Of a stretch of DNA of 64,000 nt, positions 15,148 through 24,356 are shown piece by piece. The DNA is from VXNE01 sp963664635 (lineage in GTDB: Bacteria > Pseudomonadota > Gammaproteobacteria > Pseudomonadales > Azotimanducaceae): NCBI GenBank assembly GCA_963664635.1, contig OY761542.1:3410001-3474000 (forward strand). Reading direction: 5' to 3'. Within the stretch, counting starts at the first letter, position 1. Every line of letters starts with the position of its first letter. The translations under genes were made by a program, and so were the position numbers. Below the pieces are notes generated by a model. That model did not search any database. It saw nothing but the letters and a program-made list of their open reading frames with translations, and was not told where the DNA came from.

Positions 15148-16992
15148 ATGCCCAGCCCCGACGACATCGCGCGCACATCCCCGCCTGGCTCGCCGGCCCG
15201 CTTCGATGCATGGCTGGCACGCAGGGCGCGTTGGGTGGTCGCGGTCGCCGCGGGCGCCTACTTCGTCACGCTGCTCAAGTCCGCCTGGCTGTCCGACGAC
15301 TACTTCATCACCCTGCGGTCGGTCGAGCACCTGTTCGCCGGACACGGCATCCGTTTCAACCTGTACGAGCGTTCCTTCCTCACGACCTCCGTCGCGTACT
15401 TCTTCCTGCTGCTGCCCCTGCGACTCGTCACCGCGGACCCCTTCGTCCTCCATGGGCTCTTCGCCCTGACCTGCAACGCCGTACTGCTTTGGCTCCTGTG
15501 GAAGCTCGCTCGGGAGCACGTCGGGGTCTGGCTCCTCGGCGTCGGGCTCCTGTTCGCATCCAAGGCGTACTTCGACTACTCCTGGTTCGGTCAGGAGAAT
15601 CCCCTCGGGCACGCGCTGGTCGCCGCGCTGGCGTGGTCCTGGCTGCGCTTGCACGAGCACGCGGCACACCCCCCCGGTTCGCGCCCGACGCCGGCGGCCT
15701 GGCGGAGCTTCGTCGCGCTGGCGGCCCTGGCGCCGTTGTACCGTCACGACTTCGTGTTGCTGGCCTGGCCGCTGGCCATGCATGTCCTGTGGGGCCAACG
15801 CGTCCACCTGGGCGTCGCCGGCGTCTGCCGGACCGTCTGCTGGATGCTTGCCCCACTGGGCGCGTGGACCCTCTTCTCCCTGGTCTACTTCGGGTTTCCG
15901 CTGCCCGCCTCCGCATACGCGAAGCTGCCGGAACCGTTCGGTCTCGTCCACCGCCTGATCGCGGCATGGGACTACTACCGGTTCTCGTTGCACAAGGACG
16001 CCGTGATGATGGCCGTCCTGTTCGGATCGCAGCTACTCTGGCTGGGCCGGCCCCATCTGCGCATCGTCGCCGCCGCGCTTGCGTTGGCGATGGCGTACAT
16101 CGTGGCCGTCGGCGCGGACTACATGGGAGGGCGCTTTTTCACCGTTCCCTACGTCTTGATGGTCGCCCTCCTTTGCGGGACGGGCGCCACCTGGCGCGAG
16201 TACCTGACGCAAAGGCTCGGGCGGGCCCGCCGGAGCGCGATGCTGGGCGCCCTGGCGGCCGGCCTGGCCGCGTGGGCCGTCCTCTGGCCGCACGCGCCGG
16301 CGACGAGCGCCGTGATCTACCGGGCGCCGGTCTTCGACGCAGCCTATCCGAGCGGCATCGCGAACGAACGCGCCGCCCACCAACCCGAAACGGGCGTGAC
16401 CGTCTGGTGGGATTCCATGCGTACCGGCGGCACGTACCCGGACGACATGACGGCCAGACTCGGAATTCTGCTCGGCCGCGCGGAGCGGGAGACCTTCTAC
16501 GTCTGCAATCTCGGCATGACGCCCTACATGGCCCGACTCGAGCAGAGCTTCCTCGACATCCTCGGTCTGGCCGACCGCTTCATGGCGGCGCTGCCGGCCC
16601 TGACCTGGCGCCCCGGACACTACGAGCGGGTCCGCCCGGCGGGCCTGGCGCACTCCCTCGCGAGCGGCACGCCGGCCTTTGCGGACGCCGGCCTGAACCG
16701 CTACTTCGAGATCTTGCGCAACGTCACGGCCGGCGAGCCGCTATTGACGACCGAGCGCTTCCGGCACATAGTGGCGCTCAACCTCGGCATGTACGACAGT
16801 TTGCTGAAGCGCGACTATCCGGAGCCTCAGGAGGCTGCGGCGGCCATGGCACGCGAAGGCGAGGACTCGATCCTGGCGCAAGTCTTCGGCATCCGCCCGG
16901 ACGACGCCGCCGTCTATGATCGCCTCCCCCCGCAATGTCGCCTCATCCATGACCCGGATGCGGACATGCTGTTGCGCCGACGCATCCCGTGA
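15148..16992 (+). CDS. GT-C type membrane glycosyltransferase
   Basis: A 614-residue protein with about ten transmembrane segments in the first 400 residues and a soluble C-terminal domain of about 200. The first periplasmic loop reads SDDYFITLRSVEHLFAGHG. This is the acidic D-D pair of GT-C enzymes that use polyprenyl-phosphate sugars. The signature F(I)T.R...L..GHG..FN.YE is shared with ArnT/AftB-like transferases. The start at 15148 removes a leader without family features. It opens a run of five same-strand genes to 20937 that look like a surface-glycan pathway; the sugar is unknown. Confidence 0.8.
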   Translation: MPSPDDIARTSPPGSPARFDAWLARRARWVVAVAAGAYFVTLLKSAWLSDDYFITLRSVEHLFAGHGIRFNLYERSFLTTSVAYFFLLLPLRLVTADPFVLHGLFALTCNAVLLWLLWKLAREHVGVWLLGVGLLFASKAYFDYSWFGQENPLGHALVAALAWSWLRLHEHAAHPPGSRPTPAAWRSFVALAALAPLYRHDFVLLAWPLAMHVLWGQRVHLGVAGVCRTVCWMLAPLGAWTLFSLVYFGFPLPASAYAKLPEPFGLVHRLIAAWDYYRFSLHKDAVMMAVLFGSQLLWLGRPHLRIVAAALALAMAYIVAVGADYMGGRFFTVPYVLMVALLCGTGATWREYLTQRLGRARRSAMLGALAAGLAAWAVLWPHAPATSAVIYRAPVFDAAYPSGIANERAAHQPETGVTVWWDSMRTGGTYPDDMTARLGILLGRAERETFYVCNLGMTPYMARLEQSFLDILGLADRFMAALPALTWRPGHYERVRPAGLAHSLASGTPAFADAGLNRYFEILRNVTAGEPLLTTERFRHIVALNLGMYDSLLKRDYPEPQEAAAAMAREGEDSILAQVFGIRPDDAAVYDRLPPQCRLIHDPDADMLLRRRIP

Positions 16993-17053
16993 GACTCCAC
17001 GCCCACACGGCGCGGCGCGCGCGGCACGCGAGACACGCGAGACACGCCAGACA

Positions 17054-18010
17054 ATGAAGCGCATTCTCGTCACCGGCGCCGGCGGCTTCATCGGTCACCA
17101 CCTGACGGCCTACCTCAAGGAGCGCGGACACTGGGTACGCGCGGTGGACATCAAGCCGCCGGAGTTCGCCCCGTCCGGCGCCGACGAGTTCCGCTTGCTG
17201 GACCTGCGCCGCCCGGAATGCAGCCTCGAAGCCACGCAGGACGTGGAGGCGGTGTACGCCCTGGCCGCCGACATGGGAGGCATGGGCTACCTGTCGTCCC
17301 ACCATGCGCGCGTGTTCCACAACAACGCGCTCATCAACCTGCACACCCTCGATGCGGCGTGCCGGAACGGCGTCCGCCGGTATCTGTTCGCCTCCTCCGC
17401 CTGCGTCTACCCGGAGTCCAGACAGACGCGGACGGACAGCGCCCCGCTCAGGGAATCCGACGCCTACCCCGCGGCGCCGCAGGACGCCTATGGGTGGGAG
17501 AAACTCCTGACGGAGCGCGCGCTGGAGTACTGCTCCGAGGAACGGCGGATCGAGACGCGCATCGTGCGCCTGCACAACGTTTACGGTCCCCTCGGCACCT
17601 ACGACGGCGGTCGCGAGAAGGCCCCCGCGGCGCTGTGCCGCAAGGTGGCGCTGACTTCCCCCGGAGGGCGCATCGAGATCTGGGGGGATGGCCTGCAGAC
17701 GCGCAGCTTCTGCTACGTCGACGACTGCCTCGAGGGCCTGTATCGAGTGATGTTCTCGGACCACTCCGGGCCGCTCAACGTGGGGTCGGACCGACTCGTC
17801 ACCATCAACGACCTCGCCGCGCTCGTCATCGAGATCAGCGGCAAACGCGACATCGGCCTCGTGCACGTGGACGGCCCACAGGGCGTACGCGGGCGCAACT
17901 CGGACAACACGCTGATCCGGGCAGCACTGGGCTGGGCACCGTCCATCCCCCTCGAGACCGGTCTGGTCCCGACCTACCGCTGGATCGCATCGATGGTGGG
18001 CGATGGCTGA
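17054..18010 (+). CDS. GDP-mannose 3,5-epimerase-like NAD-dependent epimerase
   Basis: A 318-residue extended SDR with Rossmann motif VTGAGGFIGHHL. It carries the diagnostic blocks of GDP-mannose 3,5-epimerase: ALAADMGGMGYLSSHHARV; FASSACVYPES with the catalytic cysteine; QDAYGWEKL with the Tyr/Lys pair; YGPLGTYDGGREKAPAALCR with the second lysine; WGDGLQTRSFCYVDDC; and GVRGRNSDNTLI. These match the plant enzyme closely over the whole length. It would convert GDP-D-mannose to GDP-L-galactose (and GDP-L-gulose). In this setting it probably supplies an activated sugar for the neighbouring transferases rather than vitamin C synthesis. It overlaps the next gene by 8 bases. Confidence 0.88.
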   Translation: MKRILVTGAGGFIGHHLTAYLKERGHWVRAVDIKPPEFAPSGADEFRLLDLRRPECSLEATQDVEAVYALAADMGGMGYLSSHHARVFHNNALINLHTLDAACRNGVRRYLFASSACVYPESRQTRTDSAPLRESDAYPAAPQDAYGWEKLLTERALEYCSEERRIETRIVRLHNVYGPLGTYDGGREKAPAALCRKVALTSPGGRIEIWGDGLQTRSFCYVDDCLEGLYRVMFSDHSGPLNVGSDRLVTINDLAALVIEISGKRDIGLVHVDGPQGVRGRNSDNTLIRAALGWAPSIPLETGLVPTYRWIASMVGDG

Positions 18011-18815
18011 CTCCCCGGGGCGGGACGCCGCGGCTTCGTCCGCGGGGTCGAATGCCGGCGCCGCGCGCCCCCGCGGAGCGGCGGGAGGCGTCGGCGTCGT
18101 CATCACGGCCATCGACGAGACCTGGTCGCTGCGGCAAACCGTCGACACCCTGTTGCGCGAACAAGCGCACGCCATCGGCGAGATCCTGATCGGCATCGCG
18201 CCACGGACGACCGACGCCTGCCGGATGGTGGTTGCGGAGCTCGAGAGCGCCTATCCCGGCACCGTGCGGCATCACCAGCAGGCCGTGCTCGACGGGGCGG
18301 GGGGCGCGAACCGGGAGTGCATTGCCATGCTGCGTTCCCCGTGGATCCTGCTCATGGCGGCCGACCTCGAAACCGATCCCGGCACGGCGCGCGCCATGAT
18401 CGAGCGCGCCGGCGCCGGCGACGTTGACATCGTCGCCACGTCGCGTTGGCTCGGCGGCGCGCGCTTCGGCGACTACGCGCCGCTGAAGCGGCTCTGCAAC
18501 GGGCTTTTTCAGCGGCTGTTCTCGGCACTGTACGGTGTCCGCCTGACGGACATGACCTTCGGCTACCGGCTCTACCGGGCCACGGAACTCCGCCGCTACG
18601 CCTGGACGGAGACCGGTCACGCATTCTTCTTCGAGGCGTTGGTCAAACCGCTGCGAGCCGGCGCCAGGGTCGCGGAGGTTCGGACGCATTGGCGCGGTCG
18701 CCGCGAGGGGACGTCGCACATGCCGCGCGCGGAGTACCTGCGCTACTTCCGCATCGGCTTGCTGACCCGCGTGAGAGCCCCCGCGAGCCTGCTCGCGCAA
18801 CCGCGGGAGCGTTGA
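18003..18815 (+). CDS. Family 2 glycosyltransferase
   Basis: A 270-residue GT-A fold enzyme. After an alanine-rich leader the fold begins GVGVVITAIDETWSLRQTV. WILLMAADLETDP supplies the nucleotide-sugar acidic motif and LTDMTFGYRLYRA the acceptor-loop region; similar blocks occur in dolichyl-phosphate-mannose-synthase-like GT2s. There are no transmembrane helices, so it acts at the cytoplasmic face. It overlaps both neighbours (18003-18010 and 18812-18815), which indicates a coupled operon. Confidence 0.83.
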   Translation: MADSPGRDAAASSAGSNAGAARPRGAAGGVGVVITAIDETWSLRQTVDTLLREQAHAIGEILIGIAPRTTDACRMVVAELESAYPGTVRHHQQAVLDGAGGANRECIAMLRSPWILLMAADLETDPGTARAMIERAGAGDVDIVATSRWLGGARFGDYAPLKRLCNGLFQRLFSALYGVRLTDMTFGYRLYRATELRRYAWTETGHAFFFEALVKPLRAGARVAEVRTHWRGRREGTSHMPRAEYLRYFRIGLLTRVRAPASLLAQPRER

Positions 18816-19918
18816 CGGTCGCCGCGCTCGCCCTCATCACCACGACCATCCATGTCCCCCGGGCACTGGAGGGTTATGCCCGCGACGCCCGCGAACACGG
18901 TCGCGTCATCAAGATCCATGTCGCGGGGGACCGCGGGACGGACGCCGCGGCGCCGGCCTACTGCGCCTGGCTGACGCGCGAGACGGGCGTCGAGTGCGAG
19001 TACCTGAGCCCGGCCGCGCAGGATGCCTTCCTGTCGCCCTGGGCGGCGCTGCGCGATCATCTCCCCTGGAACTGCATACAGCGACGCAACGTGGCCATTC
19101 TCAAGGCAGTCCGCGACGGCGCCGACGCGGTGGTCACCATCGACGACGACAACTTCATTGCCGAGCAGGACTACTTCGCCCGCGCCGCCGCCTGCGGAGA
19201 GCGCATGACGCTGCCCGCCTACGGACGGTCCGGCGAGTGGTTCAACGTCTGTCGCTTTCTCGCCACGGCCAACAACTACCGCTTCGTGCCGCGCGGCTAC
19301 GGCATGGCCGCCCGCGCCGACCTCGTCGACGGCGTGCCCGCGCGCGGCGTGCCGCGGACGCTGCCCGCGGCGGTGATCGCGGGACTCTGGCTGGGCGATC
19401 CCGACATCGACGCCGCCACCCGTCTCGCGCATCCGCTCGAAGTCACGGGCTATCGCCTGGACCACAACTTCTTTCTTTCCGCGGGCGCGCGGTGTCCGTT
19501 CAATTCGCAAAACACCGCACTGGCGCGCGCCGCGGTTCCCGCGTACTTCCTGTCGCCCCACGTGGGCCGCCACGACGACATCTTCGCGAGCTTCGTCGTC
19601 AAGCGCATCGCCGACCACCTCGGGTGGGGCGTCTCGTTCGGGCGGCCGCTGGTCCGCCAGGAGCGCAACGAGCACGACGTGCTCCGAGATTTCGACCTCG
19701 AGCGGCTCGGCATGCGTCAGGTGGATCCCTTTACCGAGAAGCTGGCTGACGCGGAACTGCGCGGCGGCTCCTTCGCGGCCTGCGCCCTGGAGATCTGCGA
19801 TCAGCTCGAGCCGTTCGGCGCGCGCCCGGCGGGGCGCTCCTCCGGCCCGGAGCGCGGCATGCCGGCCGCGTTCCTCCACGGCTATCGCCTGTGGGCCGAA
19901 CTCCCCGTCTGGCACTGA
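18812..19918 (+). CDS. RGP / UDP-arabinopyranose-mutase-like glycosyltransferase-fold protein
   Basis: About 368 residues, starting LITTTIHVPRALEGYARDA. The acidic nucleotide-sugar motif is VVTIDDDNFIAEQDYF near residue 110, followed by long conserved-looking blocks (SGEWFNVCRFLATANNYRF, SPHVGRHDDIFASFVVK). The overall pattern resembles STELLO / reversibly glycosylated polypeptide proteins, the group that includes plant UDP-arabinopyranose mutases. The proposed start is the TTG at 18812 that overlaps the previous stop; no ATG fits better. It may interconvert or transfer a sugar for the same glycan. The family call is by pattern and is moderate. Confidence 0.68.
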   Translation: MTVAALALITTTIHVPRALEGYARDAREHGRVIKIHVAGDRGTDAAAPAYCAWLTRETGVECEYLSPAAQDAFLSPWAALRDHLPWNCIQRRNVAILKAVRDGADAVVTIDDDNFIAEQDYFARAAACGERMTLPAYGRSGEWFNVCRFLATANNYRFVPRGYGMAARADLVDGVPARGVPRTLPAAVIAGLWLGDPDIDAATRLAHPLEVTGYRLDHNFFLSAGARCPFNSQNTALARAAVPAYFLSPHVGRHDDIFASFVVKRIADHLGWGVSFGRPLVRQERNEHDVLRDFDLERLGMRQVDPFTEKLADAELRGGSFAACALEICDQLEPFGARPAGRSSGPERGMPAAFLHGYRLWAELPVWH

Positions 19919-19932
19919 GGACACCACGCGCC

Positions 19933-20937
19933 GTGGACATCGCCAGACGTGGCGCCGGCGACGCCATTCGGGCGCGCGCCGCACGCTGGTTGTGGGCGAT
20001 GCTGGCGGTCTGGGTAGTGTCCGCACTGGCGCTGTTGGCGCTCAGAACCGACTTGCGGCACGTCCTGGCCTCGACCCCCGGGTGGATCGCTCCGGCCTGC
20101 ATGGCCCTTGCGTCGGTCGGCTTCGCGTTGCGCACCTGGCGATGGCTGTTGCTGGCCCGCGTGGCGCGGATCGCGGCGGCGCCCGCCACATTGGCCGGCA
20201 TCTACGTAGGCGGCTTCCCGATGAACCTCACGCCCGCGCGCCTCGGGGAACTGTGGCGCAGTTGGGTGCTGTGGCGCGGAGCGCGGCAAGGATACCGGCG
20301 GACGCTGCCGCTACTCGTCTGCGACCGGCTGCTCGATCTCTTCGCCCTGCTGCTGTTGGCCGCATTCGGCCTGGCGCCCAGCGTCGGCCTCGACCGGCTG
20401 GCGCTGCCGTGTCTGCTGGCCGCCGGCGCCCTCGCGGCGCTCACCCTCTTGCCCGGTTGGGCACGCCGGGCGATCAAGGCGGTCTGGGCGGCAACGGGAC
20501 GCCGGCGACCGCGCCTGTTCGCGTCGCTGCTGTCCGTTTGCCGCAACCTCGCGCTGCTGCTCGCGCCGGCAACCATCGTGAGAGTCCTGCCCCTCAGCCT
20601 GTGCGCATGGAGCGCGGAGGCGCTCGCCCTGCATCTGCTCATGCCCGCCGTCGGCGGGGAGCTGCCGCTGCCGGCGGCGTTCGCCAGCCTTGCCTTCGCC
20701 AACCTTGCGGGGGCGCTGAGTCTCCTCCCCGGCGGTGTCGGCAGCCAGGAACTTGCCCTGACCCTGCTCATCGCCGGCACCGCCGGCAACTCCACCGACG
20801 CCGCGTTGGCCATGGTCGCCATCTTGCGGGTCGGCACGCTGTGGTACTCGGCGGCGCTCGGATTGCCGTTTTTTCTGTACTTCTCTCGCGCGGCGACCGC
20901 CGCGCCCGGCAAGCCGGTCCGCTCCGGCGATCGGTGA
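19933..20937 (+). CDS. Lysylphosphatidylglycerol-synthase-TM / UPF0104 membrane protein
   Basis: A 334-residue polytopic protein with about eight hydrophobic helices. It shows the family hallmarks FALRTWRWLLLARV, the loop MNLTPARLGELWRSWVLW near residue 95, and the late SLLPGGVGSQELALTLL block. Members of this flippase-like family often sit in glycan or lipid clusters. The GTG at 19933 has a GAGG site 10 nt upstream and lies 14 bases after the preceding gene. It closes the glycan operon; transport of a lipid-linked intermediate is an inference. Confidence 0.83.
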   Translation: MDIARRGAGDAIRARAARWLWAMLAVWVVSALALLALRTDLRHVLASTPGWIAPACMALASVGFALRTWRWLLLARVARIAAAPATLAGIYVGGFPMNLTPARLGELWRSWVLWRGARQGYRRTLPLLVCDRLLDLFALLLLAAFGLAPSVGLDRLALPCLLAAGALAALTLLPGWARRAIKAVWAATGRRRPRLFASLLSVCRNLALLLAPATIVRVLPLSLCAWSAEALALHLLMPAVGGELPLPAAFASLAFANLAGALSLLPGGVGSQELALTLLIAGTAGNSTDAALAMVAILRVGTLWYSAALGLPFFLYFSRAATAAPGKPVRSGDR

Positions 20938-21088
20938 GGCGTCGCCGTTCCCCTCGCCCCGCGCTTTCTTCCTCGGGTGTTGCAAGGGGCGGATCGGCGC
21001 GTCCCAACCGCGTCTCCGCGTCTCTCCGCGTCTCCTCGTCCCGTGCGAAGCGAGAGTCGAATTCCCGGATTTGCGCTACACTCCGGCG

Positions 21089-22798
21089 ATGCGCGCCATC
21101 TCCGTCGCACTGCTTCTGCTCGTCTGCGTCGGTTGCGCCATCAGGCCCCTGCCGACCTACGAAGAACTCGCCGCCTCCGTCGCCGCCGGCGAGGCCGTGG
21201 ATGTCCGCGACCTGCGCGCGGCGTTCCTCGCCGCGCCGGACTTCGCACGGCGGGTCGACGCCCTCGGCGCACTCGAACAGCAGGCCATCGACATCCTCGA
21301 CGAGGAGCCGTTGCGCCTCGGCCCGCTCGGCGCGGCCATCCTCGACCAGTATCAGGGCAGCATCGCCGGCCACTACGCCCTCCTGCGCTTCTACGAGTTC
21401 GTCGAGCGCGACGAGGCCGCCCGCGAACACCGGCAGTGGGTGGCGCGAATCATCGAGCACCTGGACGGCCAGGGCACCCGGGAGCACCCCTACATGGTCC
21501 TGTCGGCGCCGGAGGCCAACGCCTATCTGGCGGCCTCCGGGCGCCAGCCGGTCGGCTCCATCTACCAGACGTCCGAGGACTTCCCCTTCGTGATGATGGT
21601 CGCGGCGAAACCCGCCGCCGGCCGCATGCAGAACGTGTTCTTCGATCTCGAGGCGGCGTACGACTCCGTGCGCGACTCCGTCGCCGGGGACACGCCCGGA
21701 CGGGAGTTCAAGCCGGGCGCCCTGATCGGCCTGCTGGCCCGGCGGGACGACCCGGCCGCACAGGTCTACATCGGCGCGTTTCTCTCGTCCGAAGACCGCC
21801 TCGACGAAGCGGTCGACTGGCTGTCCGCCGCGAGCCGACGCGGCAATCTGATCGCGAACCTGATGCTCGCGGACGTCCATCTGGCCAGGGCGCAGCGCCT
21901 GCCGGAAGGGGCGGAGCGGGACGAAGTCCTCGAACTCGTCCTGCAGAACTTCCTGCACGCGGTGGCGGCCGGCTCCGACCAGGCGATGTACCGGCTCGCG
22001 GAACTGTATATCGGGGAGCTGTACGGACCCGGGGAAGCGGCGGCGGGCATGCCGCTGCTGCGACGCGCCGCGGACCTCGACAACATCGACGCCATCCTGT
22101 TCCTGGCGCAGATCTACGTGGCGGGACTTCCCCTGGCGGGACGGGGCATCGAGCCGGACTACGACCTGAGCGAGGCGTACTTCCTGCGCGCGGCGGAGCT
22201 CGAGAGCCCCAGGGCCAAGATCCTGTACGCGCGGTTCCTCATGAGCGACACGGTGGGCAAGGAGTTCAACGACCAGGCCTTCGGCTGGCTCAAGGAACTC
22301 GCCCGGGATCTCGGGCCATGCAAGGCGGAGCTGCGGGACCCGCGGGCGCCGCGAGTCCCGTGCCCCGGCGCCGAGGCCAGGCTCGTGCTCGGCGAGATCC
22401 ACGCGCGGGGCATCCACGTCAAACCGAGCTATCGGCGCGCCCGCAACTGGTTCAAGTCGGCGGTCAAGGCATCGCCCGACAACGCCCACGTCGTCAACGA
22501 AGTCGCGTGGCGGCTGACCGTGACCCGGATAGGACCGCTGCGGGACGAACGCTATGCCCTGGCGATCATGGAACGGATGATGAACCGGGACGACCTGGCG
22601 CGCCGCAACCCCGCCTACCTCGACACGTGGGCGGCGGCATACGCGGCGAACGGCGACTTCGGGCGGGCGGTGGCGCTGCAGGAGGAAGCCCTCAAGGAGG
22701 CCAACGACCAGGAGATGGCGACGGTGATCGAAGAGCTCGAGCGACACCTGGCCGCCTTCGAGGCCGGCGAGACCATCACCGACCCCACGGTGCCGTGA
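21089..22798 (+). CDS. Sel1/TPR-repeat lipoprotein
   Basis: A 569-residue protein with a lipoprotein signal peptide (ISVALLLLVCVGC; lipidated Cys near residue 16), so it is anchored to a membrane and faces the periplasm. The mature part is helical repeats of Sel1/TPR type. Recognisable units include DPAAQVYIGAFLSSEDRLDEA, DQAMYRLAELYIGELYGPGE and ARLVLGEIHARGIHVKPS, in which each pair of helices holds small residues at fixed spacing. An in-frame ATG at 21083-adjacent sequence (21071) is an alternative start. Such proteins act as protein-interaction scaffolds; the partner is unknown. Confidence 0.8.
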   Translation: MRAISVALLLLVCVGCAIRPLPTYEELAASVAAGEAVDVRDLRAAFLAAPDFARRVDALGALEQQAIDILDEEPLRLGPLGAAILDQYQGSIAGHYALLRFYEFVERDEAAREHRQWVARIIEHLDGQGTREHPYMVLSAPEANAYLAASGRQPVGSIYQTSEDFPFVMMVAAKPAAGRMQNVFFDLEAAYDSVRDSVAGDTPGREFKPGALIGLLARRDDPAAQVYIGAFLSSEDRLDEAVDWLSAASRRGNLIANLMLADVHLARAQRLPEGAERDEVLELVLQNFLHAVAAGSDQAMYRLAELYIGELYGPGEAAAGMPLLRRAADLDNIDAILFLAQIYVAGLPLAGRGIEPDYDLSEAYFLRAAELESPRAKILYARFLMSDTVGKEFNDQAFGWLKELARDLGPCKAELRDPRAPRVPCPGAEARLVLGEIHARGIHVKPSYRRARNWFKSAVKASPDNAHVVNEVAWRLTVTRIGPLRDERYALAIMERMMNRDDLARRNPAYLDTWAAAYAANGDFGRAVALQEEALKEANDQEMATVIEELERHLAAFEAGETITDPTVP

Positions 22799-22828
22799 TC
22801 CGGCCGTGATCGGTGCCGTGACCGCGCC

Positions 22829-23887
22829 TTGACCGTCCTGACGTCCGATTACCGGGGGCTGCTCGTCCGGGGTGCGCCGCTCCTGGATGTCCGCGCGCCG
22901 GGCGAGTTCGCGCGGGGCGCCTTTCCGCGCGCCGTGAACCTGCCCCTGCTGACCGACGATGAGCGTCATCGGGTCGGGCTGCGCTACAAGCAGGCCGGCG
23001 GCGAGGCCGCTCTCGAACTGGGGCATCGACTCGTGGCCGGGGACACCCGGGCGGCGCGTCTCGCCGGATGGCGCGCGTGGGCCGACGCGCATCCGGAGGG
23101 GGCGCTCTACTGCTGGCGCGGGGGCCTGCGCTCGCAGATCGTGCAGGAATGGCTGGCGGCCGCCGGCGCCACCGTGCCGAGGGTTGCCGGAGGCTTCAAG
23201 GCGCTCAGGAGCTTCTGCCTCGAGACCCTGGGACGGAAGTACCCGTGGATCGTGCTCGGCGGCCGTGCCGGCTCGGACAAGACGGCCATCCTCGCCGAGA
23301 TCCCGCGCCACCTGGATCTCGAGGGACTGGCCAACCACCGCGGCTCTGCCTTCGGCAAGCGAGACACGCCGCAGCCCACGCCCATCTCGTTCGAGAACGC
23401 CCTCGCCGTGCGACTCCTGAACCTGACCCGCAACCTCGCGGATCCGGCTGGCGGCCCCGCGCCAACCGCCGCGATCGCCGTGGAGGACGAGAGCCGCACC
23501 ATCGGACGGCTGGCCGTCCCGCCCGAGGTGTTCGCCGGCATGCAGCAGGGTCCCGTCGTGGTGGTCGAGGCGCGTCGCGAGGACCGCATCGAGAGCATCT
23601 ACCGGGGCTACGTCGCGGACGACGACGGCGCGCGGCCCCGCCTCGAACAGGCCCTCGAGAACATCCGGCGCCGCCTCGGCGGCGACCGTCACAAGGCGAC
23701 CCGGGCGGTGATGCGGCAGGCCTTCGAGGGCGGCGACCCCGAGCGGCACCGGGCCTGGATCGGCATGCTCCTGGACTGGTACTACGACCCGATGTACGAC
23801 CATCAGCTCTCGCTGAAGGAGGATCGCATCGTCTTTCGCGGCGGACGCGCGGCGGTCACGGACTACCTGGCGCGCGCGACAGGTTGA
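22829..23887 (+). CDS. mnmH: tRNA 2-selenouridine synthase
   Basis: 352 residues with an N-terminal rhodanese domain (LLDVRAPGEFARGAFPRAVNLPLL). The catalytic Cys95 lies in LYCWRGGLRSQ, and a P-loop domain follows, as in SelU/MnmH. It replaces the wobble 2-thiouridine sulfur of Lys, Glu and Gln tRNAs by selenium, using selenophosphate from SelD. This is direct evidence of selenium metabolism in the organism. The P-loop reads GRAGSDKT at 145-152; the glycine normally before the lysine is D150, which is unusual. The rest (HRGSAFGKRDTPQPT, EDESRTIGR) is intact. The start is a TTG at 22829. It overlaps the convergent next gene by 32 bases. Confidence 0.92.
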   Translation: MTVLTSDYRGLLVRGAPLLDVRAPGEFARGAFPRAVNLPLLTDDERHRVGLRYKQAGGEAALELGHRLVAGDTRAARLAGWRAWADAHPEGALYCWRGGLRSQIVQEWLAAAGATVPRVAGGFKALRSFCLETLGRKYPWIVLGGRAGSDKTAILAEIPRHLDLEGLANHRGSAFGKRDTPQPTPISFENALAVRLLNLTRNLADPAGGPAPTAAIAVEDESRTIGRLAVPPEVFAGMQQGPVVVVEARREDRIESIYRGYVADDDGARPRLEQALENIRRRLGGDRHKATRAVMRQAFEGGDPERHRAWIGMLLDWYYDPMYDHQLSLKEDRIVFRGGRAAVTDYLARATG

Positions 23888-24356
23888 GGTCCCCGCCGTG
23901 CGCGGTCATCCGGTCGGGCACCAGACGCAGCACGACGCGCCCCGCACCCTCCCCCGCCACCGGCCATGGGGTCGACCCGAGGTACTTGCGCCGAATGCGG
24001 GCGCTCCAGTCCGCCACGTCGGTCTCGAGGATCTCGAACATGCCCACGCCCTTGACCTGGCGGTTGGACATGCGCTCCGCCGTCAACTCCTGAAGCTCCA
24101 CGCAGAACGACCCGCGGGGGTTCTTGCGAATCGACCGCACATGGAACTTGTCGGCGCCGCTGGTCGTGTGGAAGGCGCCCTCGGCCCAGAGGAACCAGCA
24201 GGGCACGAGCCGCGGGAAGCCCCTGGCATCGACGAACGCGATCACCGCGGAGGTCCGCAGGTCGAGCAGCGCCCGCACCTCCGCTGCCGGAAGATCCGTC
24301 AGCAGGGTCCGGGCCTGGCCCGGCGCCTTAGCCGTCCCGGCGCTTCGCGGCCGCAT
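23856..24356 (-). CDS. Pyridoxamine 5'-phosphate oxidase-like FMN-binding split-barrel protein
   Basis: A 166-residue split-barrel protein. TSAVIAFVDARGFPRLVPCWFLWAEG and FHTTSGADKFHVRSIRKNPRGSFCVEL are the flavin-binding strands of the PNPOx-like fold. The late WSARIRRKYLG motif is frequent in its F420/FMN-dependent relatives. Substrate unknown. It is packed tightly: its 5' end overlaps the upstream crotonase by 29 bases and its 3' end overlaps convergent mnmH by 32 bases. Confidence 0.82.
   Translation of the reverse strand: MRPRSAGTAKAPGQARTLLTDLPAAEVRALLDLRTSAVIAFVDARGFPRLVPCWFLWAEGAFHTTSGADKFHVRSIRKNPRGSFCVELQELTAERMSNRQVKGVGMFEILETDVADWSARIRRKYLGSTPWPVAGEGAGRVVLRLVPDRMTAHGGDLNLSRAPGSP

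Noticed and set aside
20938..21070. A gene or RNA before the Sel1 lipoprotein
   Set aside because: Only a short CGCGTCTC-type tandem is visible; no start, structure or terminator that would support a feature.
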